NCBI GenBank assembly: GCA_022710725.1 | Contig: JAKLGK010000001.1 | Location: 1-64,000 of the forward strand | Length of the DNA: 64,000 bases | Reading direction: 5' to 3' | Source of the DNA: Verrucomicrobiota bacterium | Lineage (GTDB): Bacteria > Verrucomicrobiota > Kiritimatiellia > CAIQIC01 > JAGNIJ01 | Shown here: positions 50,767 through 58,980 of the stretch, one piece after another | How positions within the stretch are numbered: position 1 is the first letter of the stretch | How the letters are laid out: every line of letters begins with the position of its first letter | Position numbers and translations under genes: made by a program | The notes under the pieces: model-generated | Seen by the model: the letters and a program-made list of their open reading frames with translations, nothing else | Databases searched by the model: none | Told to the model about the DNA's origin: nothing

Positions 50767-52962
50767 ATGACTGACCCGGAAACGAAACCGCCGAACAAGC
50801 TCGCCCGGCTCGGGTTGCCGCCCCTGCTGCTGGCTCTTGCCGTGGCCCTCGTGTATGGGCATACCGGGCGCAGCCCGTTCCTGCTGGACGACACGTTCAA
50901 CATCGTCGAGAACCCCGCCATCCGACGGCTTTGGCCGCTGGCGGAGGCCCTCGATCCGCCGCCGGTGGACATGACATTCTACACGCGTCCGTTCATCAAC
51001 CTGACCATGTGCGTGGACTATGCGCTCGGCGGGCTGAACCCCGAGACCTATCACCGGACCAATTTCCTGTTTCACTGGGCCGCGGCGCTGGCGCTGTTCG
51101 GGCTCGCCCGCCGCACCCTCCGGCGCACGGGCATGGAGGACGGCGCGGCCTGGACGGTGGGGTTGGCCGCCGCCCTGGTCTGGGCAGTCCACCCGCTCAA
51201 CACCGCCGCGGTGAGTTACCTTTCCCAGCGCGGCGAACTGGGCGTGGGACTGTTCCTGTTTCTCATGCTGTACGGCCTGAACCGGGCCGCGGCGCCCGGC
51301 GCCGTCCTCGGCGGCGTCTTCTGGCTGGCGGCCGCCGTCTTTTCGTGCCTGCTCGGCATGGGCAGCAAGGAATCCATGGCCGCGGCCCCGCTGCTGGCGC
51401 TGGCCTACGACCGGATTTTCCTCTCCGCGACATGGAAGGAAGCGCTCCGCCGGCGCGGACCGTTCTACGTCGCGCTGGCGCTGACTTGGGCCTGGCCGCT
51501 CTCGCGCATCCTGACGTTTTCCCCGCATCTGCCGGAGGACGGCTTCGACCCGCTCCCCTTCCGGCATTATGCCCTGACGCAGGCCTGGGGCCTCTCGCGC
51601 ATGCTTGGGCTGGCGATCTGGCCTCGGGGGCTGGTTTTCGAGTATGGCACCGGGCTGGTGAGCAGTCCGGCCGATGTCTGGCCGCAGCTGCTCTTCATGG
51701 CGACGGCGCTGGCGCTCTCCGCGTGGGCGGTCCTCCGCCGCCCCCGCGCCGGCTTCGCAGCGCTGCTGTTCCTCGCGGTCATGGCGCCGTCGTCCATCCT
51801 GCCGATCACCGGCCAGCCGGTCGCCGAGCACCGGCTGTACGCGGCGCTTGCGGCGCCCGCGGCCCTGGCCGCGTGGGGCCTGTGGCGGCTGTTGCGGGAA
51901 CGGCCGTGGGCCTGGCGGGCGCTCGTCGCGGCCTGGATCGCGGCCCTGGGTCTCGCCAGCCGCCAGCGCAACGAGCTGTACAACGATCCGCTGCGGCTCT
52001 GGAGTGACACGCTCGCCAAGCGGCCCTCCAACGACCGGGCCTGGGGCGGGCTGGGCCAGGCGCTGGACGCGCGGGGGCGCCACGCGGAGGCCCTGCGCGC
52101 CTACGAACTGGCCCTGCGCCGGAAGGACAGCCGTATCACGCGCTCGAGCATGGGGACCACGCTGTACAACCTCGGCCGCTATCCGGAAGCCCTCCGGCAG
52201 TTCCAGGCCTCGTTACGCCTCCACGCCTCGGACGCCAAGGCCCTGCACTGGCTCGGCCTGACGCTGGCCGCGCTCAACCGGCATGAGGAGGCGATCGAAG
52301 CGCAGCGACGCGCCCTCTCGCTGCAGCCCGATTACGTCGCGGCCTGCTTCCAAGCGGCCCGCAGCCTCGTGGCGCTGCGCTATCTCGAAGAGGGCCTGGC
52401 CGCGTACCGCGAAGCCGCGCGCCTCCAGCCGACGGCGCTGGAAGCGCACAGCCGGATCGCGCTCACCCTCCTGGCCCTCGGCCGCGCCGACGAGGCCCGC
52501 GCGGCGCTGCTCGACGGCGCCCGGGCCAGCGGCGCGCCGGCCCGGGCGTATTTTGAGTTTTCGAACGCGCTGCTCGCGCAGGGCCATGCCGCCGAGGCGC
52601 TCGATATGGCGCGGCGCCACCTGGAACTGGAACCGGCGCATCCCGGCTCGCTCAACAACGCCGCCTGGATCCTGGCGACTTCCACGAACACGGCGCTGCT
52701 CGACGGCGACGAGGCCGTCCGGCTGGCGCAACGCGCGATGGCGCAGTCCGGGGCGACCGTCCCGGCGCTATGGGCCACGCTGGCGGCCGCGCAGGCCGAG
52801 GCCGGCCGGTTCGACGAGGCCGCCGCGTCCGGCGAGCGCGCCCTGGCGCTGGCCCGGGAGGCGAACGCGACGAATCTCCTCGCGAGCTATGCGCTCCGCC
52901 TCGAGGCGTACCGCGGCCGCCGGCCCTGGCGGGAAGGGGGCCACGACGATGCGGCGAAGTGA
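50767..52962 (+). CDS. type A GT-C-like membrane protein with TPR tail (copy A4)
   Basis: A 731-residue paralog starting 27 bp after A3. Loop 1 FLLDDTFNIVENPAIRRLWP (Asp41-42), DMTFYTRPFINLTMCVDYAL; VSYLSQRGELGVGLFLFLML (Ser in place of the common Asn), LLGMGSKESMAAAPLLALAY and ILPITGQPVAEHRLYAALAA. In the quinone-like loop after TM6 it has YALTQAWGLSRMLGLAIWPR with Glu in VFEYGTG where sisters have Asp. TPRs from ~415 (WGGLGQALDARGRHAEALRA) and the tail ending YRGRRPWREGG with a short acidic extension. Confidence 0.82.
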   Translation: MTDPETKPPNKLARLGLPPLLLALAVALVYGHTGRSPFLLDDTFNIVENPAIRRLWPLAEALDPPPVDMTFYTRPFINLTMCVDYALGGLNPETYHRTNFLFHWAAALALFGLARRTLRRTGMEDGAAWTVGLAAALVWAVHPLNTAAVSYLSQRGELGVGLFLFLMLYGLNRAAAPGAVLGGVFWLAAAVFSCLLGMGSKESMAAAPLLALAYDRIFLSATWKEALRRRGPFYVALALTWAWPLSRILTFSPHLPEDGFDPLPFRHYALTQAWGLSRMLGLAIWPRGLVFEYGTGLVSSPADVWPQLLFMATALALSAWAVLRRPRAGFAALLFLAVMAPSSILPITGQPVAEHRLYAALAAPAALAAWGLWRLLRERPWAWRALVAAWIAALGLASRQRNELYNDPLRLWSDTLAKRPSNDRAWGGLGQALDARGRHAEALRAYELALRRKDSRITRSSMGTTLYNLGRYPEALRQFQASLRLHASDAKALHWLGLTLAALNRHEEAIEAQRRALSLQPDYVAACFQAARSLVALRYLEEGLAAYREAARLQPTALEAHSRIALTLLALGRADEARAALLDGARASGAPARAYFEFSNALLAQGHAAEALDMARRHLELEPAHPGSLNNAAWILATSTNTALLDGDEAVRLAQRAMAQSGATVPALWATLAAAQAEAGRFDEAAASGERALALAREANATNLLASYALRLEAYRGRRPWREGGHDDAAK

Positions 52963-52971
52963 GGTCCCGCG

Positions 52972-55131
52972 ATGAATCGCGCCGCCGCCCGATGGATGGA
53001 GGCCTTCCTTCTCGTGCTGGCCGTCGTTCTCGTTTACGGCAACACGCTGGACCATCCTTTTGTCCTGGACGACAACCACGCCATCGTGAACAACCCGGCC
53101 ATCCGCCGGCTCCGGCCGCTGACCGCGGCCCTGAATCCGCCGCCCGCGGACGTCAGCTTCTGCTCGCGCCCCCTGATCAACCTGACCATGTGCGTGGATT
53201 ACGCGCGCGGCAGGACGGCCCCGCGGCCCTATCGCCGCACCAACCTCCTGCTGCACGCGGCGGCCACGCTGGCGCTCTGGGGCCTGGCGCGGCGGACGCT
53301 TCGCGCATCGTCGGTCGACGAATCCGCGGCGCGGCTCGCGGGCCTGGGCATCGCGCTGCTCTGGGCCGTCCACCCGCTGAACACCGCCGCCGTGAATTAC
53401 CTGACCCAGCGCGGCGAACTGGGAGTCGGCCTGTTCCTGTTCCTGACGCTGTACGGACTGAACCGCGCCGCGGCGCCCGGCGCGCGATCCCGGTCCTGGC
53501 TCGCGGCCTCCGTTTTGTTCTGCCTCCTCGGCATGGGCAGCAAGGAATGCATGGCGGCGGCGCCCGTCCTGGCGATGGCCTACGACCGCATTTACCTGTC
53601 GCCCTCGTGGCGGGAGGTGTTCCGCCGGCGCGGACCGTTCTACGTCGCGCTGGCGCTGACCTGGGCCTGGCCGCTCTGGCGCATCCTGTTCTATTCCCAG
53701 CACATCCCGAGCGGAGGCTATGACCTCGCCGAGCACTGGCATTACCTCCTGACCCAGGCGTGGGGCCTCGCGCGCATGGTGCGGCTCGCGGCCTGGCCCG
53801 CCCCCCTGGTCTTCTACTACGGCGAGCCGCTGGTGACATCCCTGGCCGACGTCTGGCCGCAGGCGCTTTTCGTGGCGGTCCTGCTCGGGCTCACGGCGTG
53901 GGCGCTGCTGCGCCGTCCGCGCCTCGGCTTCCCGGCGCTGTGCTTTTTCGCGATCCTCGCGCCCTCCTCCAGTTTCCTCCCGATCCCCGGCCAGCCGATC
54001 GCCGAGCACCGGCTCTATGCGCCGCTCGCCGCGCTCCTGGCGCTCGCCGTGCCGGGCCTGTGGTTCGCCGGAAGACGGGCTGGCGACCGGGGGGCGCGGA
54101 TCGCGACGGCGCTCGCGCTCGCCTGGGCCGTCGCCCTGGGGTGGGCGGCCCACCGGCGCAACGCCCAGTACCGGGACCTCCTGGTCCTCTGGCAGGACAC
54201 CGTCGCCAAGCGTCCCGACAGCGACGTCTCCTGGGCCACGCTGGCCAGCGTCCTGAACGACCGGAACCGCCACGAAGAGGCCGCGCGGGCCTTTGAGCAG
54301 GCGCTCCGCTGCGAGGAGAACAACTACATCGTGCACGCCAACCTGGGCGTCACCCTGTACACGCTCGGCCGATACGAGGACGCGCTTCATCACCTCGAGG
54401 AGTCCCTGCGGCTCCATCCGTCGGGCGCCGAAGGCCACCACTGGAGGGGCCTGGCCCTCTCGGCGCTCGGGCAGCGCGAGGAGGCCCTCGCCGCGCAGCA
54501 GCGGGCCCTGGTTCTGAAGCCGGATTACCTCCCCGCCCGCTTTCACCTGGCGAATGAACTGGCGGGGCTCGGGCGCTCCGCGGAAGCGGCGGACGAGTTC
54601 CGGCGGGTGATCCGGCAGAAGCCGACCGCCCTCGAAGGATACGGCCGGCTCGCCGCGCTGCTCCTGGACCTGGGCCGCGTGGACGAAGCGCACGCCCTGC
54701 TGGCGGAAGGCGCGCGGGCATCCGGCGCGCCGGCGCGGGCCTATTTCGAGTTTTCCAGCGCGCTCCTGGCCGGGGGCCACGAGGCCGAAGGCCTCGACAT
54801 GGCGCGGCGGCACCTGGCGCTGGAGCCCGATCATCCCGGCAGCCTGAACAACGCGGCCTGGATCCTGGCCACTTCCACCAACGCGGCGCGGCGCGACGGC
54901 GCGGAAGCGGTCCGCCTCGCGCGGCGCGCGGCGGAGCAATTCCCGGAGCCGGACGCCGCTTTGTGGAGCACGCTCGCGGCCGCCCAGGCCGAGGCCGGGC
55001 AGTTTCCAGAGGCCGTCGTTTCCGCCGGGCGCGCCCTCGAAGGGGCGCTGAAGCAGAACGACACCAACCTCGCCGCGCGCTGCCGCGCCCGCCTGGAAAC
55101 GTACGCCCGGCGCCAGCCCTGGCGGGAGTAA
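52972..55131 (+). CDS. type A GT-C-like membrane protein with TPR tail (copy A5)
   Basis: A 719-residue paralog, 9 bp after A4. Loop 1 FVLDDNHAIVNNPAIRRLRP (Asp33-34; Asn for the usual Glu after IV, as a second deviation after A2), then SFCSRPLINLTMCVDYARGR. VNYLTQRGELGVGLFLFLTL has Thr for the common Ser; LLGMGSKECMAAAPVLAMAY and FLPIPGQPIAEHRLYAPLAA (Pro for Thr). Six TPRs (TLASVLNDRNRHEEAARAFE onward) and tail ending YARRQPWRE. These substitutions at otherwise constant loop positions are the best candidates for altered sugar or acceptor choice. Confidence 0.82.
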   Translation: MNRAAARWMEAFLLVLAVVLVYGNTLDHPFVLDDNHAIVNNPAIRRLRPLTAALNPPPADVSFCSRPLINLTMCVDYARGRTAPRPYRRTNLLLHAAATLALWGLARRTLRASSVDESAARLAGLGIALLWAVHPLNTAAVNYLTQRGELGVGLFLFLTLYGLNRAAAPGARSRSWLAASVLFCLLGMGSKECMAAAPVLAMAYDRIYLSPSWREVFRRRGPFYVALALTWAWPLWRILFYSQHIPSGGYDLAEHWHYLLTQAWGLARMVRLAAWPAPLVFYYGEPLVTSLADVWPQALFVAVLLGLTAWALLRRPRLGFPALCFFAILAPSSSFLPIPGQPIAEHRLYAPLAALLALAVPGLWFAGRRAGDRGARIATALALAWAVALGWAAHRRNAQYRDLLVLWQDTVAKRPDSDVSWATLASVLNDRNRHEEAARAFEQALRCEENNYIVHANLGVTLYTLGRYEDALHHLEESLRLHPSGAEGHHWRGLALSALGQREEALAAQQRALVLKPDYLPARFHLANELAGLGRSAEAADEFRRVIRQKPTALEGYGRLAALLLDLGRVDEAHALLAEGARASGAPARAYFEFSSALLAGGHEAEGLDMARRHLALEPDHPGSLNNAAWILATSTNAARRDGAEAVRLARRAAEQFPEPDAALWSTLAAAQAEAGQFPEAVVSAGRALEGALKQNDTNLAARCRARLETYARRQPWRE

Positions 55132-55185
55132 ACGGCGGCGTTCTTTTCCTTTCCCAACGCCGGCCAAAGCGGCTAACGTTTCATC

Positions 55186-57372
55186 ATGGATATGGACAAC
55201 CCATCGACGCCCCCGGCCCCCTTCCCGTGGCCCCGCCTGGCGACGGCGCTGGCGCTGGGCGTGTTGGCGCTCGTCGTGTTTCTCCCCGCCGCCGGCTTCG
55301 ATTTTCTTAACCTGGACGACCTGAACTACGTCGCCGACAACGAGCACGTCAACACGGGGCTCTCCTGGGCCAACGTGAAGTGGGCTTTCTCCTCGGCGCA
55401 CGAGAACTGGTGGCTGCCGCTCCTGTGGCTGTCGTACATGGCGGACAGCGAACTGTTCGGCCCGGGCCCCTTCGGTTATCACCTCGTCAACGTCCTGCTG
55501 CATGCCCTCAACACCGCCCTGCTTTTCTGGGCGCTCTGGCGGATGACCGGCTCGGCGGCCCGCAGCGCCTTCGTGGCGGCGCTGTTCGCCGTGCACCCGC
55601 AGCGGGTCGAGGCCGTCGCGTGGATCACGTCGCGCAAGGACGTGTTGAGCGGGCTGTTCTACCTGCTCTCGCTGCTGGCCTACCTGCGGTGCGTGGAGCG
55701 GCCGACCCTGGCCCGCCGGCTGCTGCTGCCGGTCCTGATGCTGCTGGGCCTGATGTCGAAGGCCATCCTGATCACGCTGCCGCCCGTGCTGCTGCTGCTC
55801 GACTACTGGCCGCTGAAGCGCGCGGGCGATCCGCTGGACCGGCGCGAGTGGAAGAAGTGGGGCGCCTTGTTCATGGAGAAGCTGCCGCTGGTCATGCTGG
55901 CCCTGGTCTTCGTGGTCGTCAACCTGCACACGCACACGACCGGCCGCGGCCTGCTGCTGCCGTTTCCGCTTTCCATCCGCCTGGGCCTGATGCCGCCGAA
56001 CTACTGGGCGTTCCTGGGCAAGCTGTTCTGGCCCGCGCGGCTGGCCATCGTGTATCCGGAAGCAGACCTCGTGAACGGGGGCGTCACCGCGGCCGCGCTC
56101 GCCGGACTCGCGGCGGCGACGGGCCTGGTCTTACGCCTTCGCCGGCGTCAGCCATGGCTGCTCGTGGGCTGGTCCTGGTTCCTGGTCGCGCTGCTGCCCG
56201 TCATCCGCGGCCTGCGGATGGGCATCGCGGGAATGGCGGACCGGTTCACCTACATCCCCGGGATCGGCCTGTTCATCCTGCTCGCGTGGGGCGTATCGGA
56301 GGCCCTGCCGCCGGCCGTCGGGAAGAAGGCGCTGCTCGGCGGGCTGGCCGCCGCGGCCGTCGCCGCCTGCCTCGTCGCTACGAGGCAGTATCTTTCCTGT
56401 TGGAAGGATTCGGAGACCCTGTTCCCGCGCTCCATCGCCGTGACGAAAGACAACTACGTCCTCTGGCTGAACCTCGCCGGCGCCCACCAGCGGAAGGGGC
56501 GCCTCGACGAGGAAATCGAATGCCTGCGGAAGGGACTGGACGCGAATCCGCTCTGCGCCACGCTGCATGTCCTGCTGGGCCAGGCGTACGACCGGAAGGG
56601 GCGACCGGCGGCGGCCCTGGCGGAATTCGAACAGGCCGCGCGACTCGCGCTGCCGTTCGAAGCTCACAACCACGCGGTCGTTGGAGAACGCTTCGCGCGG
56701 GCGGGCCGGTACGAGGAAGCGATCCGGCACCTCGACGTATCGCTCCAGGCGGACCCCGCGTCCATCGACACACGGAGAAACCTGGGGCTGGCGCACCTGT
56801 TCGCGGGACACCCGCAGGAGGCGTTGTCCTGTTTCCAGGAGGTCATCCGGCGCGCGCCGCAAGACGACCGCGCCTACTTCTTGATGGGCAAGATTCTCCT
56901 TTCGCTCCAGCGCGGCGAGGAAGCGATCCGGGCCCTGCGCGCCGCCGCCGAGCGGGCGCCCGACAAGGTCGAAACCCGGAGCCTGCTCGCGGTCGCGCTC
57001 GGCCGCGCCGGGCGGATGAAGGAAGCGACCGCGCTGCTGCGCGCCGCGCTCTCGACGCGGCCGAACTCGCCCGAACTGCTCAACAACCTGGCCTGGCTGC
57101 TAGCGGCCCGGCCCGGCCGCGCTGGCCACGACCCGAAAGCCGCGCTGGCGTATGCCCTGCGCGCGGCCGAAATCACCGGTCGGAGGAACCCGGACATCCT
57201 CGACACGCTGGCCCTGGCCCAGGCCGCGGACGGCCAGTATGACGCAGCCGTGGAAACCCTCCAGGAAGCGGAGCGGAAAGCCGAGGCTGAAGGCATCAAG
57301 GATTTTCCCGGACGAATCGCTTTACGGATCGAGGCCTATCGCGCTGGTCGGCCATGGCAGGAGGAACCGTGA
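55186..57372 (+). CDS. type B GT-C-like membrane protein with TPR tail (copy B3)
   Basis: A 728-residue paralog of B1 and B2, located after the type A run. Loop 1 FDFLNLDDLNYVADNEHVNT (Asp44-45), VKWAFSSAHENWWLPLLWLS; VHPQRVEAVAWITSRKDVLS and GLMSKAILITLPPVLLLLDY; GIAGMADRFTYIPGIGLFIL before the TPR part. It has the longest TPR region of type B (about six repeats from 420, e.g. NLAGAHQRKGRLDEEIECLR). The tail ends YRAGRPWQEEP with Gln for the usual Arg. Upstream, 55146-55168 holds a degenerate TTTCCCAA...CCAAA sequence like the palindromes of B1 and B2. Confidence 0.8.
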   Translation: MDMDNPSTPPAPFPWPRLATALALGVLALVVFLPAAGFDFLNLDDLNYVADNEHVNTGLSWANVKWAFSSAHENWWLPLLWLSYMADSELFGPGPFGYHLVNVLLHALNTALLFWALWRMTGSAARSAFVAALFAVHPQRVEAVAWITSRKDVLSGLFYLLSLLAYLRCVERPTLARRLLLPVLMLLGLMSKAILITLPPVLLLLDYWPLKRAGDPLDRREWKKWGALFMEKLPLVMLALVFVVVNLHTHTTGRGLLLPFPLSIRLGLMPPNYWAFLGKLFWPARLAIVYPEADLVNGGVTAAALAGLAAATGLVLRLRRRQPWLLVGWSWFLVALLPVIRGLRMGIAGMADRFTYIPGIGLFILLAWGVSEALPPAVGKKALLGGLAAAAVAACLVATRQYLSCWKDSETLFPRSIAVTKDNYVLWLNLAGAHQRKGRLDEEIECLRKGLDANPLCATLHVLLGQAYDRKGRPAAALAEFEQAARLALPFEAHNHAVVGERFARAGRYEEAIRHLDVSLQADPASIDTRRNLGLAHLFAGHPQEALSCFQEVIRRAPQDDRAYFLMGKILLSLQRGEEAIRALRAAAERAPDKVETRSLLAVALGRAGRMKEATALLRAALSTRPNSPELLNNLAWLLAARPGRAGHDPKAALAYALRAAEITGRRNPDILDTLALAQAADGQYDAAVETLQEAERKAEAEGIKDFPGRIALRIEAYRAGRPWQEEP

Positions 57373-57463
57373 GCCTGATCCGTCCGCGTAATATTCTCTA
57401 TGAAAACAAGTTGCTTCCATTCCGCAGGATCGGCACAGGGCCGCGTATTAGGCTATATATTTA

Positions 57464-57491
57464 TTGACAATTAATTAAGTGTGTCTACTTA
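57464..57491 (+). promoter_or_regulatory. probable sigma70-type promoter of the PEP-CTERM gene
   Basis: A consensus -35 TTGACA (57464-57469) and TACTTA (57486-57491) with a 16-bp spacer lie in an AT-rich island of a GC-rich region, about 160 bp before the start at 57649. TAAAAT at 57490 is an alternative -10 with a long spacer. The 275-bp interval 57373-57648 thus probably carries a promoter plus a long leader. Confidence 0.5.
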
Positions 57492-57648
57492 AAATTAGCT
57501 TGCGCTCCCCTACCGGGTAAGATATGAGATACGCAAGAGTTTGGAAAAGCGTTTGGTCTGTACTCAACACAGGAGGAAAGACAAGAGGGTGTGCCGAAGT
57601 CGGTAATGTGAGTGGAGGCAAACAGAAAACAGAAGAAAAGGAAAACGA

Positions 57649-58284
57649 ATGAAGAAACTATTAATCGCATTGATGGTGCTGGGAATGGCGGCGGTGTCGC
57701 AGGCTGATGTCATCGCCAACTACACGTTCGCGGGCAGCGCGGCGACGAGCTCGGATACGTCGGCCCTCTCGACGGCGGGATCGTTCTCGATCTCGGCCGG
57801 CACGTGGACGTACGCGACGTCCTCCTCTTCCTCGTGGGCCGGCCAGGGCGGCGAGATCCCGGTGGCGGATCGCGCCACGTGGGGCACGGCGGCGACATCG
57901 TTCGAGACCCAGACCACGTACTGGTACTTCACGGTCGCCGTGGACGCGAACTACCAGCTGAGCATCACGGGGCTGGACTTCCTCGGTCAGCGCACCGTCG
58001 CCGGCCCGGCCTCGTTCGGCTGGGACGTCAACGGCACGCTGCAGGAATCCTGGACACCGGGCGTGACGACGGTCAACAGCTACAGCAGCGCGCAAACGGA
58101 AGGCCCGCTCACGGGCACCGTGACGATCGGCATCCGCGGCTGGAGCGCGACCTCGACGGGTAACTTCCGCGTGGACAACGTCGTGCTGAACGGCACGATC
58201 ACCGCGATCCCGGAGCCGGGCGTGCTGGCGCTGCTGGGCCTCGGCCTGGGCGCGCTGTTCTACGTCCGCCGCAATCGCAAATAA
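57649..58284 (+). CDS. PEP-CTERM sorting-domain protein
   Basis: A 211-residue exported protein: signal peptide MKKLLIALMVLGMAAVSQA, a mature Ser/Thr/Gly-rich beta domain (FRVDNVVLNGTITA typical of anchored PEP-CTERM proteins) and a C-terminal sorting signal IPEPGVLALLGLGLGALFYV followed by RRNRK. Exosortase-type enzymes cut at PEP and attach or export such proteins; no exosortase is in the window. It has a good ribosome site (AAAAGGAAA). It lies next to GT-C genes and is rich in Ser and Thr, so it is a plausible glycosylation substrate; that is inferred. Confidence 0.9.
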   Translation: MKKLLIALMVLGMAAVSQADVIANYTFAGSAATSSDTSALSTAGSFSISAGTWTYATSSSSSWAGQGGEIPVADRATWGTAATSFETQTTYWYFTVAVDANYQLSITGLDFLGQRTVAGPASFGWDVNGTLQESWTPGVTTVNSYSSAQTEGPLTGTVTIGIRGWSATSTGNFRVDNVVLNGTITAIPEPGVLALLGLGLGALFYVRRNRK

Positions 58285-58305
58285 GTACACTGCGATATAA
58301 GCAGA

Positions 58306-58342
58306 AGAACCGCCCCGATTCGTCGGGGCGGTTCTTTTTTTT
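58306..58342 (+). terminator. intrinsic terminator after the PEP-CTERM gene
   Basis: AGAACCGCCCCGA (58306-58318), TTCG tetraloop and TCGGGGCGGTTCT (58323-58335) form a perfect 13-bp stem followed by eight T's. This is the clearest terminator in the window and shows the gene is its own transcription unit. Confidence 0.93.
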
Positions 58343-58413
58343 ACGCCGACGGCGGACCGCATGGGCACACCGCCCGGACAGCCTCGCCTTCGCGTCCCCG
58401 CCCTCAACCTCGC

Positions 58414-58967
58414 TCACCGGGCGCGATAGAATCCCGATGACTCGGTCATCTCTTCCTGGATCGTCACCGCGGGTTGCCAGGTGTCCACCACCTGGCGATT
58501 GGACCACGAGGCGGTTTCCAGCGTCACCGTGTGCTGCACATCGTAGGCTTTTCCCGGGCTGATGTCCTGCAGCATAAAGATAAAGAAAGTCCCTTCCGTG
58601 CGCGTGTCCGCCAGGCGCGACGCCGCCTTGGGGCCTTCCTCCTCCAGCGAGTAAAAACTGCGGACGTCCACCCCATGCCCTGGAAAGGCCGCCTCCACCT
58701 GCTCGACCATCCCGATAAAGGCCTCGAAGTCCGGCCAGGTCGCGCCGATGTCCGCATCGAGGGCGATCCGGGTCCCGCCGCCGAAATGCGCGACCTCCCA
58801 GGCGACGCCGTTGCTGATGCTGCCGCCGAGGTTGTCGAACCAGACCGCAGGTCCGCGTACACGGGGATATCCGCCGCGCCGTGGGCGTCGAGGTAGCCCC
58901 GGACGTCCGCGAAAGTGTCGCGGAGCCCCATCAGCATTTCCTTTTTCTGGGCGGCGGTGTTGGCCAT
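58414..58967 (-). pseudogene. hypothetical gene with one frameshift
   Basis: The frame from ATG 58967 reads MANTAAQKKEMLMGLRDTFA to IPVYADLR and then loses sense near 58845. Sequence in another frame continues VWFDNLGGSISNGVAWEVAH, then ALDADIGATWPDFEAFIGMV and ends EMTESSGFYRAR at 58414. Adding one base at the switch rejoins them to about 185 residues. It could be a sequencing error or a true mutation. No family recognised; it is likely soluble and of mixed alpha/beta type. It lies 13 bp downstream of A6 in the same direction, so it is the last gene of that operon. Confidence 0.55.
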
Positions 58968-58980
58968 GGGGAGAGGCCTC

